From assembly GCF_000160835.1 (NCBI RefSeq), contig NZ_GG700732.1, positions 280,971-314,226 on the forward strand: DNA of 33,256 bases, written 5' to 3'. The DNA comes from Limosilactobacillus antri DSM 16041 (GTDB taxonomy: Bacteria; Bacillota; Bacilli; Lactobacillales; Lactobacillaceae). The position numbers and the translations under genes are program-made. Position 1 is the first letter of the stretch. Every line of letters starts with the position of its first letter. The notes below the pieces were generated by a model. That model was not told where the DNA came from. It saw only the letters and a list, made by a program, of their open reading frames with translations, and did not search any database. Below, in pieces: positions 1-8,715 of the stretch.

Positions 1-25
1 GAGTTAATTCCCAGCCTCTCATTTT
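1..25. terminator. Right half of a probable terminator hairpin, cut by the window edge
   Basis: CAGCCTC followed by TCATTTTC matches the 3' arm of the GAGGCTG...CAGCCTC hairpins seen whole at 7281-7304 and 32761-32791. The 5' arm would lie outside the window. It would end transcription of the gene at 30-1388 on the minus strand, and possibly an upstream plus-strand gene. Confidence 0.4.
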
Positions 26-29
26 CTAT

Positions 30-1388
30 TTACTTCTGCTTATGTTCGTCGTCCGAGTTCTTCGGTGTTTTCTTGGGCTTGATATAAACCACTTTAAACT
101 TATTAACGTACGCATTTTGCAGGTCGAGCGGAGTGAAGGAGAAGTTTTCGACTCTGATTGGCTGGCCGACCTTCATGTCGTACTGGCGCTCCAGGAAGAA
201 CCCGGTCAGCGTCGTTACTTCAGAATTTTCAAACTGGTCGATCTTGGTGTGGAAGAAACGCTCAAAGTCATCCAGCGGCATTTTCCCGGAAACCTCATAG
301 GTCGGGTTCCCCTTGCTGTCCGGATCTTTTTTTTTAATCATGTCGGAAGTGGCGTGGTCAATTTCTTCGCCCACCGTTCCGAAGAGTTCTTCGTAAATGT
401 CATTATCAGTTACGATCCCGGACGTACCACCATACTCGTCCTGGACGACCACGATTGGCACCTGCTTTTTAACCATCGTTTGCAAGACGTTGGTAATCGG
501 TTCGTTCTCATAAACAATCGGGATGCGGCGCATAATCGTCCGAATCGATTGCTGTGGGTTAATCTGGTTTTGCCGCATGATGTCATAGGCAAAGACGTAA
601 CCCAGGATGTGATCCTTATCGTTATTGGCCACCACCGGGAAACGGGTAAACTTCTTTTCAAAGTAGAGTTTGGCCGCATCTTCGATCGAAGCCTGGATGT
701 CGATGACCGCTAGCTGGGTCCGGTCGATCATGATGTCTTCGGCAACCTTATCGTTCATTTCAAAGGCCCGCCGCATGAAGAGCACGTCTTCCTTATCCAT
801 TTCCCCAGCCTTTTCGGATTGTTGGGAGAGGGTCATAATTTCGTTTTGCGAATAGGTATCCTCTTCCGGCTGGACGTTATAGCCCAGCAGCTTGGTAATC
901 CAGGCCGCCGTAACGGCAAACAGCCACACGAAGGGGTAGAAGACCGTGTGGAAAAACTGGATCGGGTGAACGATGGCCAGCAGGATTTGGACCGGCCGGT
1001 CAATTGCCATGTTCTTCGGTACCAAGTCGGTGAAGACAGCGTGGAAGAAGGTAAAGATCAGGACCCCGATTACAGGTGCCAGCGGAACCAGCACTTCCTT
1101 GGGAATCAGGTGGATCTTTAACAGGAGGTCGGTGATGAACTGGTCACCAATCCACCCTAATACCAGAGAAGTCATGGTAACCCCAACCTGAGCAGTCGAC
1201 AAGTATTCATTTAAGTTGTTGACCATGTGCTCGGCGCGCTTGACCTTCCGCGTCTGGCGAAGCTCTTGCAGCTCGCTGGGCCGGACCTTAACCACGGAAT
1301 ATTCCAGCAGAGTAAAGAGGGCCGCCAGCAGCAGAATCAAAATAATTACGAGTAATCTAAACCAATAAGATGACCATAGTGCATCCAT
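30..1388 (-). CDS. CNNM/CBS/CorC transporter-associated family membrane protein (HlyC/TlyC type)
   Basis: Membrane protein of 452 residues. The N-terminal DUF21/CNNM region (about 1-195) has four hydrophobic segments. A tandem CBS pair follows at about 215-335, including the conserved stretch DEYGGTSGIVT. The C-terminal CorC_HlyC domain lies at about 350-440. Length and domain order match the family. Family members are linked to Mg2+ or other cation efflux, and the old 'hemolysin' name does not imply a toxin. A promoter fits upstream on the minus strand (TTGGTC-18-TACAAT). The start is preceded by AGGTGAG at about 10 nt. It is monocistronic and divergent from the kinase gene at 1522. The transported ion cannot be read from the sequence. 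Confidence 0.9.
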   Translation of the reverse strand: MDALWSSYWFRLLVIILILLLAALFTLLEYSVVKVRPSELQELRQTRKVKRAEHMVNNLNEYLSTAQVGVTMTSLVLGWIGDQFITDLLLKIHLIPKEVLVPLAPVIGVLIFTFFHAVFTDLVPKNMAIDRPVQILLAIVHPIQFFHTVFYPFVWLFAVTAAWITKLLGYNVQPEEDTYSQNEIMTLSQQSEKAGEMDKEDVLFMRRAFEMNDKVAEDIMIDRTQLAVIDIQASIEDAAKLYFEKKFTRFPVVANNDKDHILGYVFAYDIMRQNQINPQQSIRTIMRRIPIVYENEPITNVLQTMVKKQVPIVVVQDEYGGTSGIVTDNDIYEELFGTVGEEIDHATSDMIKKKDPDSKGNPTYEVSGKMPLDDFERFFHTKIDQFENSEVTTLTGFFLERQYDMKVGQPIRVENFSFTPLDLQNAYVNKFKVVYIKPKKTPKNSDDEHKQK

Positions 1389-1429
1389 AACTTACAAACT
1401 CACCTAATCTTTCATTGCTATTTAGTCCT

Positions 1430-1459
1430 ATTGTATCAATTTCCCATTTGGCTGACCAA
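1430..1459 (-). promoter_or_regulatory. Promoter for the CNNM/CBS gene
   Basis: On the minus strand, TTGGTC (1454-1459) is separated by 18 nt from TACAAT (1430-1435). It lies about 40 nt upstream of the start codon at 1388. Confidence 0.55.
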
Positions 1460-1521
1460 CTATTTAGTAAAAAAGTGCGGTAAAATTAAGATAAGCAAAC
1501 TGAGTGAGGGTGGGAGAGCAC

Positions 1522-3243
1522 ATGGAAAATCAACAGCAGGCGGAAATAAAGCAGGGGACCCGCTTAAGGGAAATCATTGCGGTGATGCGGAAATACCACT
1601 TTATTTCTAATTTTTACCATCAACGGGATCCGGAAGCAATCTGTAACGCCCTGCAGGAGCTGGGCCCCACCTTTATTAAATTGGGCCAAATCCTATCGAC
1701 GCGTCCGGACCTGGTTTCTGCCGACTACGTACGGGCCCTCCGCAAGCTCCAGGACCAGGTCACGGCTGATTCATTTGCCAGCGTCCAGCAAAGCTTTGAA
1801 GAGGCGACCGGCAAGACCATCGCGGCGGTCTTCAAGGAATTTGACCAGGAGCCGTTTGCCTCTGCTTCCATCGGTCAGGTCCACCACGCCACCCTCTTAG
1901 ATGGGACGCCGGTGGTGGTGAAAGTTCAGCATCCCGCGGTCACCCAGCTGGTCAATACTGACTTAGCCCTGCTGCGGCGAGCCGTTAAAATGGTCAAGTA
2001 CGTGCCCGCAAATACGGCGGTTGTTGACTTGGACCGGACCTTAGATGAAATCAGCAGCTCCCTTTTGAGCGAAATCAACACCCTGCAAGAGGCACACAAT
2101 GGTGAAGAGTTCTACCGCTTGAATAACGGGCAGGGGATTTTTGCGGTGCCCAAGGTTTACCCGTCATACTGTGCTCCCCGAATTTTAGTTAATCAGGCAA
2201 TGACCGGGAAGAGCATCCGCCAGCTCTTCGTTGTGACCACTGACGCGGAGCAGGAACGAAACCGGTCACTGGCGACGGCACTGGTGCGCAACTTCATGAA
2301 GCAGGTCTTTGTCGACCACTTCTTCCATGCCGACCCGCATCCCGGCAACATTCTCTTTGCCACGGCGCCCGCGGGTCAGCTGGAAGCCGGCAGGGAATTT
2401 CAGCACTCGTTTAAGCACACCGAAATTACCTACCAGCAGCAACGATCCTTGCCGCCATACCGGTTGGTTTACCTGGATTTTGGCATGATGGGGCGGCTCA
2501 CGCCGGTAATGGCCGACGGAATTGCCGAGGTGGTTTTAGCGCTGACCAGCAAGGACCAGCACCGGATTGCCCAGGCCGTCTTAGGAATCTGCAACCAGAC
2601 TGGCGAACTCGACCAGCTCCGCTTTACTAAGGAACTGGCGGGGTTCATGCGCCCGTACCTGGCCGAAGGGCTGGGCCAGATTGATTTCTCGAATATGCTT
2701 TACCGGATTATCCGCTTCTGTGAGAAAAATCACCTTCAGATCAAGCCGGAAGTGACCATGCTGATTAAGGCCTTTGGCACCCTGGAGTCGACGGTTGCCC
2801 GACTGGATCCGGATATTTCAATGATGGCGGTCGCCCGGCCGTTTGGGCTAGCCTACCTCAGACGCAAATTTAAAGCCCGAGACCTTGCTGACGACAGCTT
2901 ATTTAAATTATGGTCGGTATTAGAATCAGCTGGCCAGCTGCCGGAACGAATTGACACGGCCCTCGACACCTTTAACAGCGGCGACATCGAGGTAAAATTA
3001 CGCTACCCGGGCCAACGGCAGCTGCTCAAACAGGTTGAGCGCGTTGCTAACCGACTGCTGGTCGTGATCGTGTTGGCGGCGGTCATCCTGGGTTCCTCGC
3101 TGCTGATCGAAAGCAGCACCCGCCACCCGCATATTTACCACTTGGGGGTCTTTGGTTACGCCATCTCGATTGGGGTAATCATTGTCCTCATCGTAAGCGA
3201 GCTGTGGCACCGGATCAGGCGCTGGCATAACAATAAGAAGTGA
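1522..3243 (+). CDS. AarF/UbiB/ABC1 family atypical kinase
   Basis: Protein of 573 residues from the ATG at 1522. An in-frame GTG at 1504 is less likely, because GGTGGGAG lies 5-6 nt before the ATG. Family hallmarks are visible: the KxGQ motif (KLGQILSTRPDL), the Ala-rich loop ASIGQVHHA, a VVVKVQHP lysine, HADPHPGNI and LDFGMMGRL. The C-terminus has two hydrophobic helices (about 515-570), as in UbiB proteins that sit in the membrane. In E. coli UbiB supports ubiquinone synthesis. Lactobacilli lack ubiquinone, so the role here is unknown and may concern lipid or isoprenoid handling (inference). The stop overlaps a possible start of the next gene, suggesting co-transcription. Confidence 0.9.
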   Translation: MENQQQAEIKQGTRLREIIAVMRKYHFISNFYHQRDPEAICNALQELGPTFIKLGQILSTRPDLVSADYVRALRKLQDQVTADSFASVQQSFEEATGKTIAAVFKEFDQEPFASASIGQVHHATLLDGTPVVVKVQHPAVTQLVNTDLALLRRAVKMVKYVPANTAVVDLDRTLDEISSSLLSEINTLQEAHNGEEFYRLNNGQGIFAVPKVYPSYCAPRILVNQAMTGKSIRQLFVVTTDAEQERNRSLATALVRNFMKQVFVDHFFHADPHPGNILFATAPAGQLEAGREFQHSFKHTEITYQQQRSLPPYRLVYLDFGMMGRLTPVMADGIAEVVLALTSKDQHRIAQAVLGICNQTGELDQLRFTKELAGFMRPYLAEGLGQIDFSNMLYRIIRFCEKNHLQIKPEVTMLIKAFGTLESTVARLDPDISMMAVARPFGLAYLRRKFKARDLADDSLFKLWSVLESAGQLPERIDTALDTFNSGDIEVKLRYPGQRQLLKQVERVANRLLVVIVLAAVILGSSLLIESSTRHPHIYHLGVFGYAISIGVIIVLIVSELWHRIRRWHNNKK

Positions 3244-3245
3244 GT

Positions 3246-4082
3246 ATGGTGATGAAGTTAATAATGTTTTTGCTGATGACTGTTCTAACCGCCGCTTGCT
3301 GGGGGACAACTATTTACCTCGTCCTAATCCGGCGGTTCAAAAATAAGGCTGCCAGCTTAGCCGCTAACCGGTGGACACTAATTTTGCAGGGGCTGAACCT
3401 GCTTATTTGTCTTCCGGGACTGCTGGGCAGTCAACCGGAAAACCGGGCGGGGATGATATGGCAGCTCTGGTTGCTAACCACCGTTACCGCCGGATTGGCA
3501 ACCGTGGGCCTGCTAATTTTTAGCTTGGCTGTGGGGCTCCTGTCCTGGAGACTTCATCCTCACCACGCAGACTACCTAATTGTTCTAGGGGCTGGACTAG
3601 CACAGGGAAAGGTTCCACCGGTACTAGCCGCTCGTTTGACCCGGGCCGCGCAGTTTTGGCAGCGCCAGCCCACGGTAACAATCGTGGTCAGCGGCGGTCG
3701 GGTCCATGGCGACCAGGTCACGGAAGCGGCGGCAATGGCGGCCTTCCTGCTGGAGTGCGGGCTCCCGCCGGAGAAACTGTTGCAGGAATCGCAAGCCCGT
3801 AATACCTGGCAGAACCTTGCTTATAGTCAGCGGTTGATTACCCAGCACTGGTCGGGGACGGGGCAGCCACGGGTGGTGGTCGTGACGAGCTCCTTTCACG
3901 TTCCGCGAGCCTGGATTTACAGCCGGCAGTTAGGCCAACGGTACCAATTTTTACCCGCGCCGACACCCTGGCACTACCTGCCGTTAGCGCTTGTCCGGGA
4001 CTACCTCGGGATTTTGCGTGACCACCGTTGGGTCGCCGGGCTATTGCTCCTACTGGCACTATTGCTAGGGGAACTTATATAG
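3246..4082 (+). CDS. YdcF-like DUF218 membrane protein
   Basis: Protein of about 278 residues. Three hydrophobic segments occupy the first ~100 residues, and a DUF218/YdcF domain (about 105-240) starts DYLIVLGAGL and continues VSGGR and ESQARNTWQNL. A final transmembrane helix is followed by only a few residues. DUF218 proteins include SanA-like factors connected with envelope integrity; the biochemical role is mostly unknown. Starts at GTG 3240, ATG 3246 and ATG 3252 are all possible; each overlaps or abuts the stop of the AarF gene, so translation is probably coupled. A strong terminator follows directly. Confidence 0.85.
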   Translation: MVMKLIMFLLMTVLTAACWGTTIYLVLIRRFKNKAASLAANRWTLILQGLNLLICLPGLLGSQPENRAGMIWQLWLLTTVTAGLATVGLLIFSLAVGLLSWRLHPHHADYLIVLGAGLAQGKVPPVLAARLTRAAQFWQRQPTVTIVVSGGRVHGDQVTEAAAMAAFLLECGLPPEKLLQESQARNTWQNLAYSQRLITQHWSGTGQPRVVVVTSSFHVPRAWIYSRQLGQRYQFLPAPTPWHYLPLALVRDYLGILRDHRWVAGLLLLLALLLGELI

Positions 4083-4084
4083 AG

Positions 4085-4129
4085 GGCACCCCAAATCAGC
4101 TTCATTTCAGTTGATTTGGGGTGCCTTTT
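4085..4129 (+). terminator. Intrinsic terminator after the YdcF-like gene
   Basis: A 16-bp stem (4085-4100 with 4110-4125, one G-U pair) has a 9-nt loop and is followed by TTTT. The minus-strand VOC gene also ends next to it, so it may act in both directions, though the U-tract is on the plus side. Confidence 0.9.
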
Positions 4130-4135
4130 CTCATC

Positions 4136-4528
4136 CTATTTATTTTTGTAGACCGCAATCTCCACCAGGTTATTGTCCGGGTCGTGAACGTAAACGGACG
4201 TCATTGGGCCCTCTGAACCGTGTTTTTCAACCGGGCCCGCCACAATTTCGACAAAGTAGCTTTTGAGGTGGTGAAGGATATCATCCAGCTTGTCGCCAGC
4301 GACGATACAAAAGTCAGCCGCGCCGGTAGTGAGGTGGGGCGCCTTCAATTCCGTTGGCCGGTCCGCCTTTTGCAGTCGGATTAACTGGTGGCCGCACCGC
4401 AACGTGACCAGTTGAGCGCTGTTCTGCTGGTCAATCACTGGCATATCGAAAACCTCATGGTAGAAGCGGGTGGACTCTTCCAAGTCGCTGACGGTCAGCA
4501 CGATATGGTCAATTCTACGCATTTTCAT
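4136..4528 (-). CDS. VOC-family (glyoxalase/dioxygenase fold) protein
   Basis: About 130 residues from the ATG at 4528. It opens RIDHIVLTVSDLEESTRFY and closes DPDNNLVEIAVY, the typical beta-alpha-beta-beta-beta halves of a vicinal oxygen chelate domain. The candidate metal ligands H (RIDHIV) and E (LVEIAV) are present. Members range from glyoxalases to antibiotic-resistance proteins, so the substrate is not predictable. The start is open: AGAGGA lies 12 nt from the ATG at 4528 but only about 6 nt from an in-frame TTG at 4534. It is divergent from the UvrA-like gene, with about 100 nt between them. Confidence 0.85.
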   Translation of the reverse strand: MKMRRIDHIVLTVSDLEESTRFYHEVFDMPVIDQQNSAQLVTLRCGHQLIRLQKADRPTELKAPHLTTGAADFCIVAGDKLDDILHHLKSYFVEIVAGPVEKHGSEGPMTSVYVHDPDNNLVEIAVYKNK

Positions 4529-4627
4529 ATTCAAATCATTCCTCTTTTCTTGCCAAATATTATATGATGGTAGTCGGCCTAATAGCAAATACTTTCAATT
4601 TAAAAATCACGAAGGGAGCATCCGTAA

Positions 4628-7153
4628 GTGGCAACTAATCAGCAAAAGGTGATTCCGGCCCAGGTCGAAGTCCGGGGCGGGCGGGTCCACAACTTAAAAA
4701 ATATCGACGTCGACATTCCTCTCCACAAGTTTGTGGCCGTTTCTGGTCTTTCCGGCTCCGGGAAGAGCTCACTGGCGATGGGAATCTTATATGAGGAGGG
4801 GTCCCGGCGCTACCTCGAAGCCCTCTCGACCTATACCCGGCGGCGGATCAAGCTTGGTGCCCAGGCGGCGGTCCGCAGTGTCAAGCACATTCCATCAGCA
4901 TTGGCCCTGCGGCAACGGCCGGCGATTCCATCGGAGCGGGCAACGGTCGGAACGATGAGTGAAATGTTCAACGTCATTCGGCTAATCTTCTCCCGGCTCG
5001 GTTCACCGGTCTGCCCGAACGGTCACCGCTTAAAGCCAAGCCTGACGATTGCCGAAGCGATGAGTAAGAGCGGTGATGCGATGGGTAGACTGACTTGCCC
5101 GGTCTGCGGGGCCCAATTCAGTGCTTATAGCGCGGAAGACTTTGCCTTTAACTCGGCCGGCGCTTGTGAAAATTGTCAGGGAACCGGGAAGGTGCGGCAA
5201 ATCGACGAAAGCAAGTTGATCGGCGACCCGACGCTGACCCTGGCCGAGGGGGCCGTGGCCGCTTGGCACCTGCCGGGACGAAACTTTATGCCAAACGTGG
5301 CGGAGCAGGCAGGGGTCCGGATTAACGTTCCCTACCAGGACCTCACTGCCAGGGAAAAGGACTTTGTCTTAAACGGGCCGGCTCAAAAGTTCAAGATGGA
5401 CTTTCGCTCCGGCACCGGGCGGGTCTTCCACGACTTCAACGCCCTCTATGAAAACGCCCACGAAGCGGTGCTCCGCTCTGCCCAGACGAGCAAGAGTGAG
5501 CGCTCGCAAAAACGGATCAGCGAATTTTTCAGCTACTCGACCTGTCCGGTCTGCCACGGCACCCGTCTCAAACCAGAACTGCTTACGCAGGAAGCTGGCG
5601 GTTTAAACATCGTCCAGGTAACCGACCTGACCCTGGGCGAACTTGCGGATTGGAAAGGGGCGGTGCTGGAAACCCTGCCTGACGATATGATGACAATGGC
5701 CCGGTCACTGTTTAAGGAATTTGATGATAACCTTCGGCCGCTGCTGGAACTTGGCCTCGACTACCTGACCTTGTCCCGGAATGGCAATACCCTTTCAACC
5801 GGGGAACTCCAACGGATCCAACTAGCCCGGACCCTGCGGACACAGACGACCGGGGTCCTCTACATCCTCGATGAGCCATCCATCGGGCTGCACCCTGACA
5901 ACATTAAGGGCCTACTCGGCGTTTTTCATGAGCTGGTTGCCCAGGGAAACTCCCTGGTGGTGGTCGACCATAACGTGGACATTATCCGGGAAGCAGACTG
6001 GATCATCGAAATCGGCCCCGGCTCCGGGGAAGCGGGTGGTCAGATTCTCACTGCCGGCACTCCCCAGGCGATTGCCGCGGACCCGTCCTCCAATATTGGC
6101 CCCTACCTCAACGGCACGGCGCACTTGCTGGCCCGGACCCGCCAGCCGCTCCCGGCAAAGAAAAACATTCGTTTCACGGTGGCCGATTACTACAACATCA
6201 AAAAGATTACGGGACAATTACCGGTAAACCGGTTAAGCGCCATCACCGGCTTCTCCGGGGCCGGCAAAACCAGCTTAATCCTGGACAGCCTGGTCCCGGC
6301 AATTAGGGTCCAAAACAGCGGCCACCCGCTTCCCCGGCAGGTGAGGTCGCTGACGGCCCCGATCAAAAGCGTGGTCAGCGTCGATGCCGCGCCGATTGGC
6401 AAGACAACCCGGTCGACCGTCGCTACCTATACCAGCATTATGGACAACTTGCGCAAGCTCTTTGCCGCCCAGCCCGCCGCAAAGGAGCACCATTATACAG
6501 CCAGCTACTTTTCCTACAACAATAAGCAGGGTGCCTGCCCAACTTGTGGCGGCACCGGGGTAGTGACCCTCGATATCCAGTTTTTGCCGGATATGCAGCA
6601 AACCTGTCCGACCTGCGAAGGGGCCCGATACCGCCAGGCAATCCAGGAAGTCAAGTGGCACGGCTATTCAATTGTCGACCTGCTCAAGCTCGACGTACGG
6701 ACGGCCATGGGGGTGTTTACCACTGTCCCGAAGATTGAACAGGAGCTGCGATTGCTGGATGAAGTTGGCCTCGCTTACCTCCACCTGGGAGAAAGCACAC
6801 CGTCGCTGTCCGGCGGGGAGGCCCAGCGGCTAAAACTGGTCAAGCACCTCAACCGGCGTCAGGCGACCACGCTCTTTGTCTTTGACGAGCCAACGATCGG
6901 GCTGCACCCGCTGGATGTTAAGACCCTCCTTGGCGTTATGCAGCAGCTGCTCGACCGGGGAGCCACGATTATCACCATTACCCACGACCTGAACCTGGTG
7001 GCCAACGCCGACTACCTGTTGGACTTAGGACCCCGCGGCGGCAAGAATGGGGGCCAGGTGGTAGCGGCTGGTGCACCAGCGGCATTAATTGCCCAGCCGT
7101 GCAGTCTAACGACCCAGTACCTGGCGGAGTACGTCGACCGGTTTAACCAATAA
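4628..7153 (+). CDS. UvrA-like ABC ATPase (short UvrA paralogue)
   Basis: Protein of 841 residues starting at GTG 4628, with GAAGGGAG about 9 nt upstream. Two ABC modules are visible. The first Walker A is at about 40-48 (GLSGSGKS) and the second at about 541-549 (GFSGAGKT). Signatures are LSTGELQR (first, divergent) and LSGGEAQR (second, canonical). Each is followed by a Walker B reading LDEPSIGLHP or FDEPTIGLHP. CxxC zinc modules include CPVCG/CENCQGTG, CPVCHG and CPTCGG/CPTCEG. Canonical UvrA is about 940-950 residues, so this is roughly 100 shorter. That is like UvrA2-type paralogues that lack the UvrB-binding region and are associated with DNA-damage or drug tolerance (family knowledge). 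It is probably not the housekeeping uvrA, since no uvrB is adjacent. Confidence 0.85.
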   Translation: MATNQQKVIPAQVEVRGGRVHNLKNIDVDIPLHKFVAVSGLSGSGKSSLAMGILYEEGSRRYLEALSTYTRRRIKLGAQAAVRSVKHIPSALALRQRPAIPSERATVGTMSEMFNVIRLIFSRLGSPVCPNGHRLKPSLTIAEAMSKSGDAMGRLTCPVCGAQFSAYSAEDFAFNSAGACENCQGTGKVRQIDESKLIGDPTLTLAEGAVAAWHLPGRNFMPNVAEQAGVRINVPYQDLTAREKDFVLNGPAQKFKMDFRSGTGRVFHDFNALYENAHEAVLRSAQTSKSERSQKRISEFFSYSTCPVCHGTRLKPELLTQEAGGLNIVQVTDLTLGELADWKGAVLETLPDDMMTMARSLFKEFDDNLRPLLELGLDYLTLSRNGNTLSTGELQRIQLARTLRTQTTGVLYILDEPSIGLHPDNIKGLLGVFHELVAQGNSLVVVDHNVDIIREADWIIEIGPGSGEAGGQILTAGTPQAIAADPSSNIGPYLNGTAHLLARTRQPLPAKKNIRFTVADYYNIKKITGQLPVNRLSAITGFSGAGKTSLILDSLVPAIRVQNSGHPLPRQVRSLTAPIKSVVSVDAAPIGKTTRSTVATYTSIMDNLRKLFAAQPAAKEHHYTASYFSYNNKQGACPTCGGTGVVTLDIQFLPDMQQTCPTCEGARYRQAIQEVKWHGYSIVDLLKLDVRTAMGVFTTVPKIEQELRLLDEVGLAYLHLGESTPSLSGGEAQRLKLVKHLNRRQATTLFVFDEPTIGLHPLDVKTLLGVMQQLLDRGATIITITHDLNLVANADYLLDLGPRGGKNGGQVVAAGAPAALIAQPCSLTTQYLAEYVDRFNQ

Positions 7154-7280
7154 GAGTGAGAAAAACACCGAGAATCGGCGGGCAAGCTGTTTTCGATATT
7201 TGTCTTTCGATGCGCAGCAAGCCTATTTGAACCGCCAGCCAGCTACTGTGCTGTTGCATTACTATCTTTAAAATAGCGAA

Positions 7281-7304
7281 GAGGCTGAATTAATTTCCAG
7301 CCTC
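7281..7304. terminator. GAGGCTG hairpin after the UvrA-like gene
   Basis: GAGGCTG (7281-7287) pairs with CAGCCTC (7298-7304) across a 10-nt AT-rich loop. No clear T-tract follows. It sits in the 240-nt convergent gap 7154-7393, which holds no supportable gene. Confidence 0.5.
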
Positions 7305-7328
7305 CATTACTGAGATCATAGATACATC

Positions 7329-7373
7329 AATAAGCCCACCAAGCACGGTAAAACCGAACTTGGTGGGCTTATT
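7329..7373. terminator. Bidirectional terminator between convergent genes
   Basis: A perfect 15-bp stem (7329-7343 with 7359-7373) has a loop that can itself fold (CGGT/ACCG). It lies just beyond the end of the minus-strand osmoprotectant operon and downstream of the UvrA-like gene. Confidence 0.85.
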
Positions 7374-7393
7374 AATTTAACACAGCATAGTAC

Positions 7394-8254
7394 CTACTTT
7401 TGATAATGGCGGGTCAAGTATTCCGTCATGCTTTGGGGAGCATGACCGGTGATGTGCTGGAAATCAGTGGTGACCTCGTCCATCAGTCCCAGCGCAGCGG
7501 CGTGGTACATCGAGGCTAATTCATCGCCGTCCCCCTCGGAACGGTAAAGATCCGCAAATTCCTGCAGGGTCACCGGCGCGTAGCCAATTTGCTTACCGGT
7601 TACCTGAGACATAATTGCGCTCAATTCAACCATGTTGTAATTCTGTTTCATCGTCAGCAGGTAGTTTTGCCCGTGGTCATGCAGGTAGGGCTGGACCGCG
7701 ATTCTTGCCAACGCCTCCGCGCTGTCTTCGCGGCTGATAAAGGACATTGCCTGGTTCCCCACGGGATAAATCACGTTCTGCCGTGCGATCAATTCCGGCA
7801 GGTAGGGTACCAGCGGATCCGCGTACAAGGCATTTTTTACTACCGCATAGTTCAACCCGCTGCTTGCTAGGCGGGCGGGGAGGTAGGCGTAATAGCTGGC
7901 CATCTGAAAGGGGTTGTTGTACTGGTCCGCGATAAAGCTCATCGCCACAATGGTCGTTACGTTGGCCCGCTGCATCGCCGTCAGCGTATTTTCAAACTCG
8001 CTGATCCGCTGCTGCACCTGGTAGGTAAGGCTGGGAATATAGACGAGAACGTCGACTCCGGTCAGGGCCGCGGTCATGCTGTCAACGTCAGTGTAGTCTA
8101 GTGCCACCACTTCATAGCCGGCCGCTTGAAGGGCACCGGCCTTTTCCAAGCGGTGAACGCCTAGCCGGAGCTCGTCCATTGGCACCAGCTTGCTCAGTTC
8201 CGTAACGACCATTCCACCGAGGTGACCGGTGGCACCAGTGATTAAGTATTTCAT
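7394..8254 (-). CDS. NmrA-like NAD(P)-binding oxidoreductase (atypical SDR)
   Basis: Protein of 286 residues. The N-terminal dinucleotide-binding motif is TGATGHLGG, followed by LRLGVHRLEKAGAL and YTDVDSMTAAL, as in NmrA/QOR2-type proteins. There is no classical YxxxK SDR active site in the usual place. Such proteins are redox sensors or quinone reductases, and the substrate is unknown. The start ATG at 8254 overlaps the Rrf2 stop in an ATGA arrangement, so translation is coupled. It is the last gene of the operon beginning at 11680. Confidence 0.85.
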   Translation of the reverse strand: MKYLITGATGHLGGMVVTELSKLVPMDELRLGVHRLEKAGALQAAGYEVVALDYTDVDSMTAALTGVDVLVYIPSLTYQVQQRISEFENTLTAMQRANVTTIVAMSFIADQYNNPFQMASYYAYLPARLASSGLNYAVVKNALYADPLVPYLPELIARQNVIYPVGNQAMSFISREDSAEALARIAVQPYLHDHGQNYLLTMKQNYNMVELSAIMSQVTGKQIGYAPVTLQEFADLYRSEGDGDELASMYHAAALGLMDEVTTDFQHITGHAPQSMTEYLTRHYQK

Positions 8255-8715
8255 TTATTTTCATCCTTTCTCCGCGCCGCTTCTTTTTGGGCTTGTCTGA
8301 CTAAGATACTGTCTAAAACGTCCTGGAGCGTCACCGTGGCGAGTTTCGCCTGGGCGGCCACTTCAGCCTGGTGGTAATACTCCGCTAGTGTTGCCTGAAT
8401 GTTACCGCCAACAATACACTCTGGGGCCGTCTTTTCATCAATCGTAAATAGGTGGCGGTCACTTCCCTCAACGGCGAGGTAAATATCGTAGAGCGAAATT
8501 TCACTGGCGGGACGGGCCAGCCGCGGGTCCGCTGACCCCGGGACGGTTTCAATAAGCCCGCCCTTCCGCAGAGCGCTCATCAGCCGGCGGATTACCACCG
8601 GCGAAGTTCTGACGCTGCCGGCGATGTTTTCGCTGGTGAGCGGTAGTTTCCCATGAAAAATCTGCAGGAAAGCAAGAATATGGATACTATCGCTTAGCCG
8701 GGTTGAAACACGCAT
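8251..8715 (-). CDS. Rrf2-family transcriptional regulator
   Basis: 154 residues from the ATG at 8715, which has GGAGG 8 nt upstream; a longer open frame to 8802 lacks a good RBS. The N-terminal winged helix reads RLSDSIHILAFLQIF, then a recognition region TSPVVIRRLMSALRKGGLI. Only one Cys (about residue 100) is present, so it should not bind the three-Cys Fe-S cluster of IscR or NsrR types and may use a thiol switch or ligand instead (inference). The ATG overlaps the permease stop by one base (TAATG) and its own stop overlaps the NmrA start. It is probably an autoregulator of the whole operon. Confidence 0.88.
   Translation of the reverse strand: MRVSTRLSDSIHILAFLQIFHGKLPLTSENIAGSVRTSPVVIRRLMSALRKGGLIETVPGSADPRLARPASEISLYDIYLAVEGSDRHLFTIDEKTAPECIVGGNIQATLAEYYHQAEVAAQAKLATVTLQDVLDSILVRQAQKEAARRKDENK

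Noticed and set aside
30..1388. Hemolysin toxin
   Set aside because: The domain set (DUF21, CBS pair, CorC_HlyC) is that of membrane transport-associated proteins; the hemolysin name is historical.
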